DNA of 64,000 nt from Huaxiibacter chinensis (GTDB lineage Bacteria > Pseudomonadota > Gammaproteobacteria > Enterobacterales > Enterobacteriaceae), in NCBI RefSeq assembly GCF_022171985.1, contig NZ_JAJVHF010000003.1, forward strand, positions 248,001 through 312,000. The letters run 5' to 3'. Positions 32,816-42,375 of this stretch are shown one piece after another. The notes beneath the pieces are model-generated. The model was given only the letters and a program-made list of their open reading frames with translations. It was not told the DNA's origin and did no database searches. Both the position numbers and the translations under genes were made by a program. Positions within the stretch are counted from its first letter, which is position 1. Each line of letters starts with the position of its first letter.

Positions 32816-33645
32816 TGGATTTTCAGCACTGGCTGCGCATGGCCGTCGCTGCACTGGCTGAAAGCGAAAGCCCAAAGCGCGATGCCGAAATTCTGCTTGA
32901 ACATGTCACGGGTAAGGCACGTAGCTTTATCCTGGCTTTTGGCGAAACGGCGCTGAGCGCGGCGCAGGAAACGCAGTTGACTGAGCTGCTTGCCCGGCGC
33001 AAACGCGGCGAGCCCGTGGCGCACCTCACGGGTGAACGTGAATTCTGGTCCTTACCGCTGTATGTCTCGGCGGCTACGCTGATCCCGCGTCCGGATACCG
33101 AATGCCTGGTTGAGCAGGCGCTGGCGCGTTTGCCCGCCGGGCCGTGCCGCATTCTCGATCTCGGGACGGGGACCGGAGCCATCGCGCTGGCGCTGGCGAG
33201 CGAACGGCCCGACTGTCAGGTTACCGCGCTCGATGTGATGCCTGATGCTGTCGCCCTGGCAAAACGTAACGTCGAACGTCTTGGTCTTCACAACGTCCAG
33301 GTGTTGCAGAGCAGCTGGTTTACCGGCGTTGCCGGACAGTCCTTCGGAATGATTGTCAGTAATCCTCCCTATATTGATGAGCACGATCCGCATCTGAACG
33401 AGGGTGACGTGCGCTTTGAACCGTTAACGGCGCTGGTCGCTGCGGATGAAGGTCTGGCGGACATCGAACACATTATCACCACCGCACGGCAGCATCTGGT
33501 ACCCGGGGGCTGGTTGCTGATTGAGCACGGCTGGACCCAGGGGCAGGCGGTGCGCGAGCGGTTTCTGCAAGCCGGCTACGCCGACACCGAAACCTGTCGC
33601 GACTACGGGGGTAATGACCGCCTTACGCTGGGGAGAGTGTCATGA
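32815..33645 (+). CDS. prmC: Release factor glutamine methyltransferase PrmC
   Basis: 276-residue SAM-dependent methyltransferase that methylates the glutamine of the GGQ motif in RF1 and RF2. The SAM-binding motif is ILDLGTGTGAIALALA and the catalytic motif is SNPPYI. The start overlaps the prfA stop, coupling the enzyme to its substrate. Its own stop overlaps sirB2 (ATGA). Confidence 0.97.
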   Translation: MDFQHWLRMAVAALAESESPKRDAEILLEHVTGKARSFILAFGETALSAAQETQLTELLARRKRGEPVAHLTGEREFWSLPLYVSAATLIPRPDTECLVEQALARLPAGPCRILDLGTGTGAIALALASERPDCQVTALDVMPDAVALAKRNVERLGLHNVQVLQSSWFTGVAGQSFGMIVSNPPYIDEHDPHLNEGDVRFEPLTALVAADEGLADIEHIITTARQHLVPGGWLLIEHGWTQGQAVRERFLQAGYADTETCRDYGGNDRLTLGRVS

Positions 33646-34034
33646 GCGGCTTTGACGTGCTGATTAGCCTGCATATCGTCACCGTGATCCTCACCATCAG
33701 TTTTTTCGTGGTGCGCTACTGGTGGCGTTACAGCAATAATCCGCTGATCAACGCCCGCTGGGTGCGCATCGCTCCGCATTGTATCGACACCGTTTTATTC
33801 CTCTCGGGCGCCGGATTGATGGCGGTCACCGGCTATCTGCCGTTTACGGATGAAGGCGCATGGCTGACTGAGAAGCTGTTTGGCGTTATCATCTACATCG
33901 TTTTGGGTTTTATCGCGCTAGGACGTCGTCGTCCGCGCAGCCAGCAGACAGGGTTTACTGCCTTCCTGCTGGGGCTGGTGGTGCTGTACATCATCATTAA
34001 ACTCGCCACCACAAGAATACCGTTACTGGGGTAA
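33642..34034 (+). CDS. sirB2: SirB2 family membrane protein
   Basis: 130 residues with four hydrophobic segments (SLHIVTVILTISFFVV, TVLFLSGAGLMAVTGY, LFGVIIYIVLGFIAL, FLLGLVVLYIIIKLA). It matches E. coli YchQ/SirB2. The name comes from a Salmonella invasion-gene study; the molecular function is unknown. It overlaps prmC by 4 bp and is followed 3 bp later by sirB1. Confidence 0.92.
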   Translation: MSGFDVLISLHIVTVILTISFFVVRYWWRYSNNPLINARWVRIAPHCIDTVLFLSGAGLMAVTGYLPFTDEGAWLTEKLFGVIIYIVLGFIALGRRRPRSQQTGFTAFLLGLVVLYIIIKLATTRIPLLG

Positions 34035-34036
34035 GT

Positions 34037-34846
34037 ATGAGGTCCTTAGCCGATTTCGAATTTAATAAAGTACCACTTTGCGATGGTATGGTTCTGATCA
34101 CCGAGATGATTCGTGACGATTTCACGTCGCAATATGTCTACGATGAGCTGGAAAGCCTGGTGAGCCTGGCACGCGAAGAGATCAATCAGGCGCGTCCGCA
34201 AGACTGGCAGCTTGAGAAACTGATCGAGCTGTTTTACGGCGAATGGGGCTTTAGCGACACGCGCGGCGTGTACCGTCTTTCCGATGCGTTATGGCTGGAT
34301 CAGGTGCTGAAAAATCGCCAGGGCAGTGCGGTTGCGTTGGGCGCCGTATTGCTGTGGGTCGCCAACCGTCTGGATATTCCGCTGGTGCCTGTTATTTTCC
34401 CGACGCAGATGATTTTGCGTGCGGAGTGGCTGGACGGGGAAATGTGGTTAATTAACCCTTTCAATGGCGACACCCTTGATGAGCACACGCTGGACGTCTG
34501 GCTTAAGGGGAATATCAGCCCGGTGGCTGAACTCTTCAATGAAGATCTGGATGAGGCGGATAACGCAGAAGTGATTCGCAAACTGTTAGACACCCTCAAG
34601 TCGGCGCTGATGGAAGAGCGTCAGATGGAACTGGCCTTGCGCGCCAGCGAGGTGTTGTTGCAGTTCAATCCTGAAGATCCGTATGAAATTCGCGACCGTG
34701 GGCTTATCTATGCTCAGCTCGACTGCGATCACGTGGCGCTGCACGATTTGAACTACTTCGTCGAGCAGTGTCCGGAAGATCCGATAAGCGAAATGATTCG
34801 CGCGCAGATCAATTCGATCGCGCATAAACAAATTACACTGCATTAA
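34037..34846 (+). CDS. sirB1: SirB1 family TPR/transglutaminase-like protein
   Basis: 269 residues. The N-terminal two thirds resemble a degenerate transglutaminase-like fold (LIELFYGEWGFSDTRGVYRLSDALWLDQVLKNR). The C-terminal third has TPR-like helices (ALRASEVLLQFNPEDPYEIRDRGLIYAQLDC). It matches E. coli YchA/SirB1; function unknown. It sits between sirB2 and kdsA in a conserved run from hemA to kdsA. Confidence 0.92.
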   Translation: MRSLADFEFNKVPLCDGMVLITEMIRDDFTSQYVYDELESLVSLAREEINQARPQDWQLEKLIELFYGEWGFSDTRGVYRLSDALWLDQVLKNRQGSAVALGAVLLWVANRLDIPLVPVIFPTQMILRAEWLDGEMWLINPFNGDTLDEHTLDVWLKGNISPVAELFNEDLDEADNAEVIRKLLDTLKSALMEERQMELALRASEVLLQFNPEDPYEIRDRGLIYAQLDCDHVALHDLNYFVEQCPEDPISEMIRAQINSIAHKQITLH

Positions 34847-34873
34847 TCTGACATCCGATTCATACCTGAATAA

Positions 34874-35737
<864 letters not shown>

Positions 35738-35742
35738 TAAAA

Positions 35743-35765
35743 AACCCGCTTCGGCGGGTTTTTTT
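35743..35765 (+). terminator. Terminator after kdsA
   Basis: Stem AACCCGC / GCGGGTT with a UUCG tetraloop and seven T (35759-35765), 6 bp beyond the kdsA stop. The A-run before it allows use by the converging chaA. Confidence 0.9.
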
Positions 35766-35808
35766 ATGGGGCGGGTTGACGGGGTCCGGGTAGACCCCGC
35801 ATAAGGGA

Positions 35809-36903
35809 TTACGCAAATATCGTCATCAGATAAGCGACAAACAGCGCCAGATGTGCCGCGCCATTCAGCACGTTCGTGCGGCCCGTAGAGAACGAAATCT
35901 GGCAGAGCAGTAATGAAGCCACCATCACGATCATCTCTGGCGCGCCCAGCGCAAAATGCAGGTCATTGCCGGTCATGAAGGCAATCAGCGTCACCACCGG
36001 TACGGTGAGAGAGATAGTCGCCAGCACCGAACCAAAGAATAAATTCATTGCGCGCTGAACCTGATTATTCAGTACCGCTCGCAATGCCCCCAGCCCTTCA
36101 GGTGACAGGATCAGCAAGGCAACCAGGAAGCCGGTAAAGGCCACCGGTGCGTTCAGCTCGGTGAGTAACGTTTCGAGGGGATTCGCGTTCATCTTGGTGA
36201 CGGCGATAACGGCAATAAGATGCACGATCAGCCAAAGCGTGTGCCACATGTTGCTGTGCGCCGAGGGCTTGCCGTGCTGCGGATCGTCGCCTTCGTCTTC
36301 GTGTTCATAGACGAACAAACTCTGGTGCGTTTTAGTCTGAATGAGCAGGAAGACGCCGTACATTGCCGCTGAAATCAACGCCACCAGTAACGCCTGGCCG
36401 GTCGTGAAATTAGCCCCCGGAAGCGCCATCGGGAAAACCAGAACAATAATCGCCAGCGGGAATAACGCGATCAGATACTGTTTAATACCAAACAGGTTCA
36501 TATACTGCGTGGCAAATTTTCGCCCTCCCATCAGAAGCGAGAAGCCGACCAGGCCACCGGTGACAATCATAATGATGGAATAAAGCGTGTCACGCATGAG
36601 CGTGGGTGCCGCATCGCCCGTGGCCATCAATGCAGAAATCAGGCTCACTTCGAGAATCACGACAGAAAGGCTTAAAATCAGGGAGCCGTAAGGTTCACCC
36701 AGGCGGTGCGCCAGAACGTCCGCATGGCGAACCACGCTGAACGCACTGCTTAAAATACCAATAAGAGCAAGTATATTGATTCCAACGACCACTGGCAGTG
36801 ACTGACTGCTTCCCCAGAAGAAAAGCACCGCCAGTGCCAGAATCGGGAAGATGAGAGACGTCTCCTTGTGGCGGGTTTTAACCGCCTCATGCGTTGTTGT
36901 CAT
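35809..36903 (-). CDS. chaA: Sodium-potassium/proton antiporter ChaA
   Basis: 364-residue CaCA-family antiporter with about eleven hydrophobic helices. The two repeats carry acidic motifs (GEPYGSLILSLSVVILEVSLI and SPEGLGALRAVLNNQ), with an acidic His-rich loop between them (EHEDEGDDPQHGK). It exchanges Na+, K+ or Ca2+ for H+, mainly at alkaline pH. ATG 36903 is preferred over 36915 because GGAG lies 6 nt upstream and MTTTHEAVKTRHKETS aligns with E. coli. Confidence 0.94.
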   Translation of the reverse strand: MTTTHEAVKTRHKETSLIFPILALAVLFFWGSSQSLPVVVGINILALIGILSSAFSVVRHADVLAHRLGEPYGSLILSLSVVILEVSLISALMATGDAAPTLMRDTLYSIIMIVTGGLVGFSLLMGGRKFATQYMNLFGIKQYLIALFPLAIIVLVFPMALPGANFTTGQALLVALISAAMYGVFLLIQTKTHQSLFVYEHEDEGDDPQHGKPSAHSNMWHTLWLIVHLIAVIAVTKMNANPLETLLTELNAPVAFTGFLVALLILSPEGLGALRAVLNNQVQRAMNLFFGSVLATISLTVPVVTLIAFMTGNDLHFALGAPEMIVMVASLLLCQISFSTGRTNVLNGAAHLALFVAYLMTIFA

Positions 36904-37171
36904 GCGATTCTCCATCAGTGCAGATGATTGTAATTATAGATATAAATTGCAGGCCATTAAACTAACAGATCGGCGACAAAACCAGTAATAGTTTACTTAG
37001 TTTTACCCTTTGCCATTAAATTGTCATAAGAGGTCTGAATTTCTCGGTTAAGTGATAATAAGCTATATATAACAAATAAATAACAATGACTGTTTATCAA
37101 GAAATGAATTGACCTGGCATGACCGCGCATCCTCAACCACACTTACCTTTTACTGCAAAAGGAGGTTTACG

Positions 37172-37402
37172 ATGCCCTATAAAGCCAAAACCGATCTACC
37201 CGACAGCGTGCAGCATGTCCTGCCTGCCCATGCGCAGGAAATCTATAAAGAAGCTTTCAACAGCGCCTGGGATCAATATAAAGATAAGGACGACCGGCGC
37301 GACGATGCGAGCCGGGAAGAAACCGCACATAAGGTCGCCTGGGCTGCCGTGAAAAATGATTATGAAAAGGGAGACGATGATAAATGGCATAAAAAGAAAT
37401 AG
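37172..37402 (+). CDS. chaB: Cation transport regulator ChaB
   Basis: 76 residues, same length as E. coli ChaB. Small, highly charged soluble protein (MPYKAKTDLPDSVQHVLP...DDDKWHKKK) named for its position next to the antiporter; a regulatory role is suggested, not proven. AAGGAGG 6 nt before ATG 37172. It is divergent from chaA across a 268-bp AT-rich spacer (36904-37171) that must carry both promoters; I could not assign them. Confidence 0.93.
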   Translation: MPYKAKTDLPDSVQHVLPAHAQEIYKEAFNSAWDQYKDKDDRRDDASREETAHKVAWAAVKNDYEKGDDDKWHKKK

Positions 37403-37407
37403 CCTGA

Positions 37408-37438
37408 AACCGCCTGCGCGTTAGCTTTTTAGGCGGTT
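37408..37438 (+). terminator. Weak hairpin after chaB
   Basis: AACCGCCT / AGGCGGTT (8 bp) around a 15-nt T-rich loop, with no U-run after the stem. It may attenuate read-through from chaB into chaC. Confidence 0.35.
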
Positions 37439-37563
37439 GACGCGCTGTTGTATTGCAACCGGCCCGTTATTTGCTTATCGTTCCTGCATTGCTGTGAAAA
37501 TGAACAGCGCACGATACCAGGATAACAGTTGTAGCAGGGAAGCATGCAGTGGCGGAGGTAAAT

Positions 37564-38259
37564 ATGTTAACGCGTGATTTCTTAATGAAGGCGGATTGTA
37601 AGACGGCATTTGGTGCCATTGAGGAATCGCTTCTCTGGTCGGCTGAACAGCGTGCGGCGTCCCTTGCCGCCACGATTGCCTGTCGGCCCGATGATGGCCC
37701 TGTATGGGTGTTTGGCTACGGGTCTTTAATGTGGAACCCCGCGCTGGAGTTTGTTGAATCGGCAACGGGTACGCTGCCTGGCTGGCACCGCGCGTTCTGT
37801 TTGCGCCTGACCGCCGGTCGGGGTACCCCCTGCCAGCCGGGTCGTATGCTTGCACTGAAAGAGGGCGGACGCACCACGGGTGTCGCCTATCGGTTGCCCG
37901 ATGACACCCTGGAAGAGGAGCTGTCGCTGCTCTGGAAACGCGAAATGATCACCGGCTGCTATATGCCGTGCTGGTGCAAACTCGATCTGGACGACGGCCG
38001 CACCGTCAATGCGCTGGTGTTTATCATGGACCCGCGCCATCCTCTTTATGAAGCTGATACCCGTGCTCAGGTGATAGCGCCCCTGATTGCGGCCGCCAGC
38101 GGCCCGCTCGGCACTAACGCGCAATATCTTTTCTCGCTGGATCAGGAGCTGACGCGTCTGGGCATGAAGGATGACTGCCTGAATGAACTGGTGACCCGCG
38201 TTAAGGTACTGCTGGAGGGGCCGGGATGTGAAGGACAGCTCCGTCCCGGCTTTGCATAA
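37564..38259 (+). CDS. chaC: Glutathione-specific gamma-glutamylcyclotransferase ChaC
   Basis: 231 residues, same length as E. coli ChaC. The substrate loop VFGYGSLMWNPAL near residue 50 marks the ChaC family, which splits glutathione into 5-oxoproline and Cys-Gly. ATG 37564 has GGAGG 5 nt upstream; the in-frame GTG 37549 lacks a site of its own. Last gene of the cha cluster. A strong hairpin lies just downstream. Confidence 0.94.
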   Translation: MLTRDFLMKADCKTAFGAIEESLLWSAEQRAASLAATIACRPDDGPVWVFGYGSLMWNPALEFVESATGTLPGWHRAFCLRLTAGRGTPCQPGRMLALKEGGRTTGVAYRLPDDTLEEELSLLWKREMITGCYMPCWCKLDLDDGRTVNALVFIMDPRHPLYEADTRAQVIAPLIAAASGPLGTNAQYLFSLDQELTRLGMKDDCLNELVTRVKVLLEGPGCEGQLRPGFA

Positions 38260-38263
38260 CACA

Positions 38264-38294
38264 TTCGCCCGTAAGCGGCTGCTTGCCGGGCGAA
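38264..38294. repeat. REP-like hairpin between chaC and the DUF1883-like gene
   Basis: TTCGCCCG (38264-38271) pairs with CGGGCGAA (38287-38294). An inner stem TAAGC/GCTTG is separated by one bulged C. No U-run follows. The shape recalls REP elements placed between convergent genes. I did not see further copies close by, so it may simply be a transcript-end hairpin. Confidence 0.45.
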
Positions 38295-38302
38295 TACCGA
38301 CC

Positions 38303-38545
38303 TTATGCCGCCACGTAACTGACCGAATGTTCCAGCGACGGGCTGTGGCTGTCGATTAAGACATCCCAGATACCGGTGTACGGCACCGTAAGCCACGCGT
38401 TATCCCTGTTTTGTACGCTCAGAATATCCACCTGGGCTTGCCGTTGTGCCTGAGCGCTTCTCAGATGAATATGGCAACGCTCTGAGCAACGAACAACAAC
38501 GGTATCCCCGCCAAATAATTTCAAACTTGTTTTTACCAGTGCCAT
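38303..38545 (-). CDS. Small protein resembling DUF1883
   Basis: 80 residues beginning MALVKTSLKLFGGDTVVVRC. The spacing of GDTVVV near the start and LTVPYTGIWDVLID in the second half recalls DUF1883, a small beta-rich domain of unknown function. GGGG 6 nt before ATG 38545 supports the start; a GTG at 38575 and an ATG at 38557 are alternatives. It lies on the minus strand between chaC and the chemoreceptor and is not part of the E. coli cha locus as I recall it. Confidence 0.6.
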   Translation of the reverse strand: MALVKTSLKLFGGDTVVVRCSERCHIHLRSAQAQRQAQVDILSVQNRDNAWLTVPYTGIWDVLIDSHSPSLEHSVSYVAA

Positions 38546-38758
38546 TTTTAACCCCATAGTCCGGAAACAACGCACTCCCTGCGGTTAATCCTGCGTGTGA
38601 TGTTGTTCACAATGTACGAGTGGCATAACACCAAAGGAGAAGGGGGGCGATGCTGATTTTGATCAAAAAATGGCATAACGATTAAACAAAAATGACAAAA
38701 TGCCTTAAAGCATTCAGCAGGCGCGTATTTGTACAGGCAGATACGCGCCAGAAGAAAA

Positions 38759-40543
38759 TTAAATGCGGAAATGACTGGCCGTTTCAGCAAGGTCGCCCGC
38801 CTGGCTTTCCAGCGCACCGGCGGCAGCGGCGGATTGTACAACCAGCTCGGCATTTTGCTGCACCATGCGATCCAGATGCGTGACCGCATGATTGATCTCA
38901 TGAATGCCTTTCATTTGTTCGCGGGTGGCAATCGACATTTCGCGCATAATACCCGATACGCTGCCGATGCTGGCGCGGATCTCATCCATGCTCTCCCCGG
39001 CAAGGTGGACATAGCGTGAGCCGGTGGCTACGCTGTGGGTCGTCGCCTCAATCAGCGTTTTAATCTCTTTGGCGGCCTGCGCGCTACGGCTGGCCAGACT
39101 GCGCACCTCGCCCGCAACCACGGCAAATCCACGTCCTTGTTCACCCGCGCGTGCAGCTTCGACGGCGGCGTTCAAGGCAAGAATATTGGTCTGGAAGGCG
39201 ATCCCGTCTATCACGCTGGTGATGTCGCCAATCTGGGTGGAGGCAACCTCGATCGACTGCATGGTGCTGATGGCCTGGGAAACCACGTCGCCACCGCGCG
39301 AGGCGGCCGCCGACGCGTTGCTTGCCTGTTCGTTCGCTTCGGCAGCGGAGTCGTTCGACTGCGAAACGGAGGTGGTGATTTGCTCGACCGCACTGGCGGT
39401 TTCGCGCAGGCTTGACGCGGCCTGCTCGGTGCGCCCGGAGAGGTCCTGATTGCCTGCGGCAATTTCACGCGCGGCGTTTTTAACCGATGCGCTGGCATCG
39501 CGCAAACGCATCATCACCTGAGAGAGTTTGTCGCTAAAGGCGTTAAAGGCATGGGCAATCTGCGCCACTTCGTCCTGTCCCGTTTCCGGCAGGCGTTGGG
39601 AAAGATCGTTGGTGCCATTCGCGATAGCGTGCATGGCGTCACGAATATCCGACAGGCGTTTCAGAAGGCGCGCAATCAGCAGATGCACAAGAGTGGCGCT
39701 AATCAGTACCAGAATCACCAGCGACAGGGCGGAGGCTTTCAGCAACGAGCGCATTCCTGACGTCGCATCATTGCTGTCGAGGGCCACAACCAGCAACCAG
39801 TGGGTACCGGCAATCGGGGTGGCAACAAAGGTTTTTTCAGTATCTGCCAACGTCCCGTCGGCTTCACGGCCCTGTTTCAGCGCCTCCAGATCGACCCCTT
39901 TTACCGTCTCACTGAACGCTTTCATCGTCAGGGCCGGATCGTTAGCAGCAATGACGGTGCCGTCGCTGTCGATAAGCAAACCGCTACTCGCAGGCGTTGG
40001 ATGAATACCCCGAATATTGGCCACCACGCTGTCCATGGCAACATCGCCTGCGACCACTGCCCGCAGGGTGCCATTTTCTTTAACCGGCACGGCAAATGTC
40101 ACCACCAGTTTGCCGGTGCCCGCGTCCACATACGGGGCGGTCACAACCGGGGCATCGTCATGTAAGACCTGCTGGTACCAGGGACGGACCGTCGGATCGT
40201 AGTCGGCAGGCACGCCTGTCGGATCGGAGAATTTCGCTGTTTTCGTGGCATAACCCACATAGACGTTGGTAAAACCGCCCGCCTGCGCCAGCTGCTTAAA
40301 CACGGGGATCGGATCGTCGCTCAGGGCAAGAGTTTGCGCAGAGTCAATCACCATCATTTTACTCTTCACCCAGTCGGCAATCGCCATGTTATGGCTGGCG
40401 CTGGTGCTGGCCAGAATATCGTGCTGTGATGCCTGGTTATCCTTGCGGGTCACCTGAAAATTAATAATGGTATTGAGCAGAAGGGCGACCACCAGGCAGC
40501 TGGTAGTGACCAAGAGAATACGGGCACGAATGGACTGGAACAT
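38759..40543 (-). CDS. Methyl-accepting chemotaxis protein with dCache sensor
   Basis: 594 residues: TM helix 1 (about 8-28), periplasmic double-Cache-type sensor (about 35-270, with VYVGYATK and [12 protein letters not shown]), TM helix 2 (about 271-292), HAMP ([26 protein letters not shown]), then the signalling hairpin whose tip is [22 protein letters not shown]. The [10 protein letters not shown] segment is common in dCache sensors that bind amino acids or similar small ligands; the ligand here is not known. The C-terminus (ETASHFRI) lacks the NWETF-type pentapeptide that tethers CheR. A sigma-28 promoter precedes it. Not found at this locus in E. coli K-12. Confidence 0.93.
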   Translation of the reverse strand: MFQSIRARILLVTTSCLVVALLLNTIINFQVTRKDNQASQHDILASTSASHNMAIADWVKSKMMVIDSAQTLALSDDPIPVFKQLAQAGGFTNVYVGYATKTAKFSDPTGVPADYDPTVRPWYQQVLHDDAPVVTAPYVDAGTGKLVVTFAVPVKENGTLRAVVAGDVAMDSVVANIRGIHPTPASSGLLIDSDGTVIAANDPALTMKAFSETVKGVDLEALKQGREADGTLADTEKTFVATPIAGTHWLLVVALDSNDATSGMRSLLKASALSLVILVLISATLVHLLIARLLKRLSDIRDAMHAIANGTNDLSQRLPETGQDEVAQIAHAFNAFSDKLSQVMMRLRDASASVKNAAREIAAGNQDLSGRTEQAASSLRETASAVEQITTSVSQSNDSAAEANEQASNASAAASRGGDVVSQAISTMQSIEVASTQIGDITSVIDGIAFQTNILALNAAVEAARAGEQGRGFAVVAGEVRSLASRSAQAAKEIKTLIEATTHSVATGSRYVHLAGESMDEIRASIGSVSGIMREMSIATREQMKGIHEINHAVTHLDRMVQQNAELVVQSAAAAGALESQAGDLAETASHFRI

Positions 40544-40576
40544 AAAGGAGAACCCTGCAAAGTTGACTTAAGATGC

Positions 40577-40603
40577 CTATCGGCAACCCGGCAGGGAACT
40601 TGA
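40577..40603 (-). promoter_or_regulatory. Sigma-28 (FliA) promoter of the chemoreceptor gene
   Basis: Minus strand: TCAAGTTC, exactly 11 bp, GCCGATAG, against TAAAGTTT-N11-GCCGATAA. The -10 lies 33 bp before the ATG. This places the receptor in the flagellar class 3 regulon. Confidence 0.85.
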
Positions 40604-40650
40604 TGGTGTAACCGCGTCCATAAGAAAAAACTATTTTCGCGCCTTTATTA

Positions 40651-41004
40651 TTAGAAAGTTAATACTTTGTCGGCGGTCAGGGTCCACTGCGCCAGCTCTA
40701 CCAGCGTACCGATTTCTACCCCGTCAATCAGCGGCAGAGCGGTGATACCCCGTCCATCCGTACAGGTTTTGCATAATTTTACCGGCGTGTTTTGCGCAGT
40801 CAGGATCTCCAGCATCTGCTGGATATTATATCCCTCGGCGGGTTTTTGCCCTTTTAGCCCTGCGGTCACGGCATCGGACATCAGAAACAGCCTGAGATCC
40901 AGCTCGCTTTCATTCTCGCGCAAGGCAATGGCAAGGCGCAGGCTGTTGAAAAGCGATTCACTTCCATAGGCTGCGCCGTTGGCGACAATAACGATTTTCT
41001 GCAT
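40651..41004 (-). CDS. ychN: DsrE/F-like protein YchN
   Basis: 117 residues, same length as E. coli YchN, whose structure is a DsrE/F-fold hexamer. Two cysteines in VKLCKTCTDGRG are conserved and could take part in sulfur relay; no activity is established. The frame opens at 41112, but MQKIVIVANGAAYGSES at 41004 is the conserved start, with GGAG nearby on the minus strand. Divergent from nasR. Confidence 0.93.
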   Translation of the reverse strand: MQKIVIVANGAAYGSESLFNSLRLAIALRENESELDLRLFLMSDAVTAGLKGQKPAEGYNIQQMLEILTAQNTPVKLCKTCTDGRGITALPLIDGVEIGTLVELAQWTLTADKVLTF

Positions 41005-41077
41005 GTTGACTCCTGTTCGATGAAAAGGGCATGGAAATTGCTTTCTCTCCTGAAGACACTGACCCGGGAGAGTAAGC

Positions 41078-42259
41078 ATGACGACAATGACTGGCAGGCC
41101 ACCCGGCGCCACCGAATGGTTTCAACGGGCAAAAAAGATCCGTCAACAGCAGCTAAACCACCTCGCGCAATGCGGCACGCTGGTGAACCACCTGAGTCGC
41201 CTGGTGCATATGTTACAGTGCGAGCGCGGGGCGTCCAACATCTGGCTCTGTTCGCATGGCCAGCTTTACGCGCCTGAATGCAAAGCCAGCCGGGCGCTGG
41301 TGGATGAAGCCCTCACGGCATTTCACCGCTCGCTGAACTCGCCTTCCACTCTTTCGGGCAGCGCACTTTGCGAGCGCATTGCCATGGCGCTGGGCGAGCT
41401 GGAACGACTTACCGCGCTTCGCGAGGCCATCGTAAACCTAAACATTACCGCGCATCAGGCAATGGAGCAGTACAGCCGCACGTTGCGTCATTTACTCAGT
41501 ATCATCCCGCAGCTCAATGACAGCATTGACGATCCGCAAATAGCGGGCCGATTCGTTGCACTCTACAGCCTTATGCAGGGCAAAGAGTGGGTAGGGCAGG
41601 AGCGTGCACTGGGGGCGATGGGGTTCACGCAAGGGCACTTCAGCGATGAGATGCGCCAGACCCTGGTCGATCGCATCGAGGCGCAGCAGGCCTGTTTTGA
41701 GATCTTTTTAACGCGGGTGAATGCCGCGATGCAAACCGCTTTCCACGCGCACGCCCAGCCGCATGGCGACATCGAAAAACTGCGCCGTATTGCCTGCACC
41801 CGGCAGCCTGCGGATGACAACGGGTCGACCGCCCTGAACTGGTTTAACCTGCAAACAACCCGGCTGGAAAATCTCCGCGCGCTTGAAGAGGACGCCATCG
41901 CCGATCTGATGGCGGACGTGCAGGCACGTATCCATTTTGAACCTGAAGCGCCTCTCTTCAAGGGGGAGGACAATATCTTGCCCCTTTTCCCCGATAAGGC
42001 GTTGCTCCCGCTGGTCAGGCAGCAGGCAGGCGAAATTGAGCGTCTTTCCCGCCAGCTTGCCTCCCTTCGCGATACGCTGGAGGCGCGAAAAACCATTGAT
42101 AAAGCAAAAAACCTGCTCATGGCGCATCAGAATATGAGTGAGGAGCAGGCCTGGGGGGCGCTTCGGAAAATGGCAATGGATAAAAATCAGCGCATGGTCG
42201 ATATCGCCCAGGCTCTGTTAACCGTGAAGACGTTATGGCAGTTAACCCCTAAGGGGTAG
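41078..42259 (+). CDS. nasR: Nitrate/nitrite-responsive antiterminator NasR
   Basis: 393 residues, the size of Klebsiella NasR. The N-terminal about 300 residues are a helical NIT sensor domain (NHLSRLVHMLQCERGASNIWLCS at the start). The C-terminal about 325-385 is an ANTAR RNA-binding domain (ARKTIDKAKNLLMAHQNMSEEQAWGALRKMAMDKNQRMVDIAQALL). With nitrate or nitrite bound it prevents termination in the nas leader. GGGAGAG 5 nt before the ATG. It is followed by the leader that contains its own target hairpins. Confidence 0.95.
   Translation: MTTMTGRPPGATEWFQRAKKIRQQQLNHLAQCGTLVNHLSRLVHMLQCERGASNIWLCSHGQLYAPECKASRALVDEALTAFHRSLNSPSTLSGSALCERIAMALGELERLTALREAIVNLNITAHQAMEQYSRTLRHLLSIIPQLNDSIDDPQIAGRFVALYSLMQGKEWVGQERALGAMGFTQGHFSDEMRQTLVDRIEAQQACFEIFLTRVNAAMQTAFHAHAQPHGDIEKLRRIACTRQPADDNGSTALNWFNLQTTRLENLRALEEDAIADLMADVQARIHFEPEAPLFKGEDNILPLFPDKALLPLVRQQAGEIERLSRQLASLRDTLEARKTIDKAKNLLMAHQNMSEEQAWGALRKMAMDKNQRMVDIAQALLTVKTLWQLTPKG
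42243..42258. other. NarL-type 7-2-7 palindrome at the nasR end
   Basis: TAACCCCTAAGGGGTA overlaps the nasR stop codon. On the minus strand TACCCCT is a perfect NarL/NarP heptamer, and the palindromic partner is spaced by 2 bp. It could be a regulator site or just a short hairpin. Confidence 0.3.
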
Positions 42260-42260
42260 C

Positions 42261-42299
42261 TGCACAATGTGCGGGCAATTTCTGCCTGATTGAGGTGCG
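42261..42299 (+). promoter_or_regulatory. Possible pair of NtrC enhancer sites
   Basis: TGCACAATGTGCGGGCA (42261-42277) and TGCCTGATTGAGGTGCG (42283-42299) each fit about 11 of 17 positions of the NtrC consensus, the first with a perfect left half, the second with a perfect right half. Their centres are 22 bp apart, about 107 and 85 bp upstream of the predicted start. Position suits a sigma-54 enhancer; the matches alone are modest. Confidence 0.42.
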
Positions 42300-42349
42300 T
42301 CGTGGGTGGTCGGGAGGGGCAAAACGCCGCCCGGCAAGGCGTGTAAACC

Positions 42350-42365
42350 TGGCATCCCCTTTGCA
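42350..42365 (+). promoter_or_regulatory. Sigma-54 promoter of the nas operon
   Basis: TGGCATCCCCTTTGCA has the -24 GG and -12 GC exactly 12 bp apart, as required for RpoN promoters (TGGCAC-N5-TTGCA). Transcription would start near 42376, 109 bp before nasF. The Klebsiella nas operon is Ntr-controlled, which agrees. Confidence 0.88.
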
Positions 42366-42375
42366 TTATCTTAAT

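Noticed and set aside
38264..38294. Calling this hairpin a definite REP element
   Set aside because: Only one copy seen in the window and the inner stem is bulged; kept as REP-like at moderate confidence.
42243..42258. Reading the nasR-end palindrome as an intrinsic terminator
   Set aside because: Stem of six with a very small loop and no U-run on either strand.
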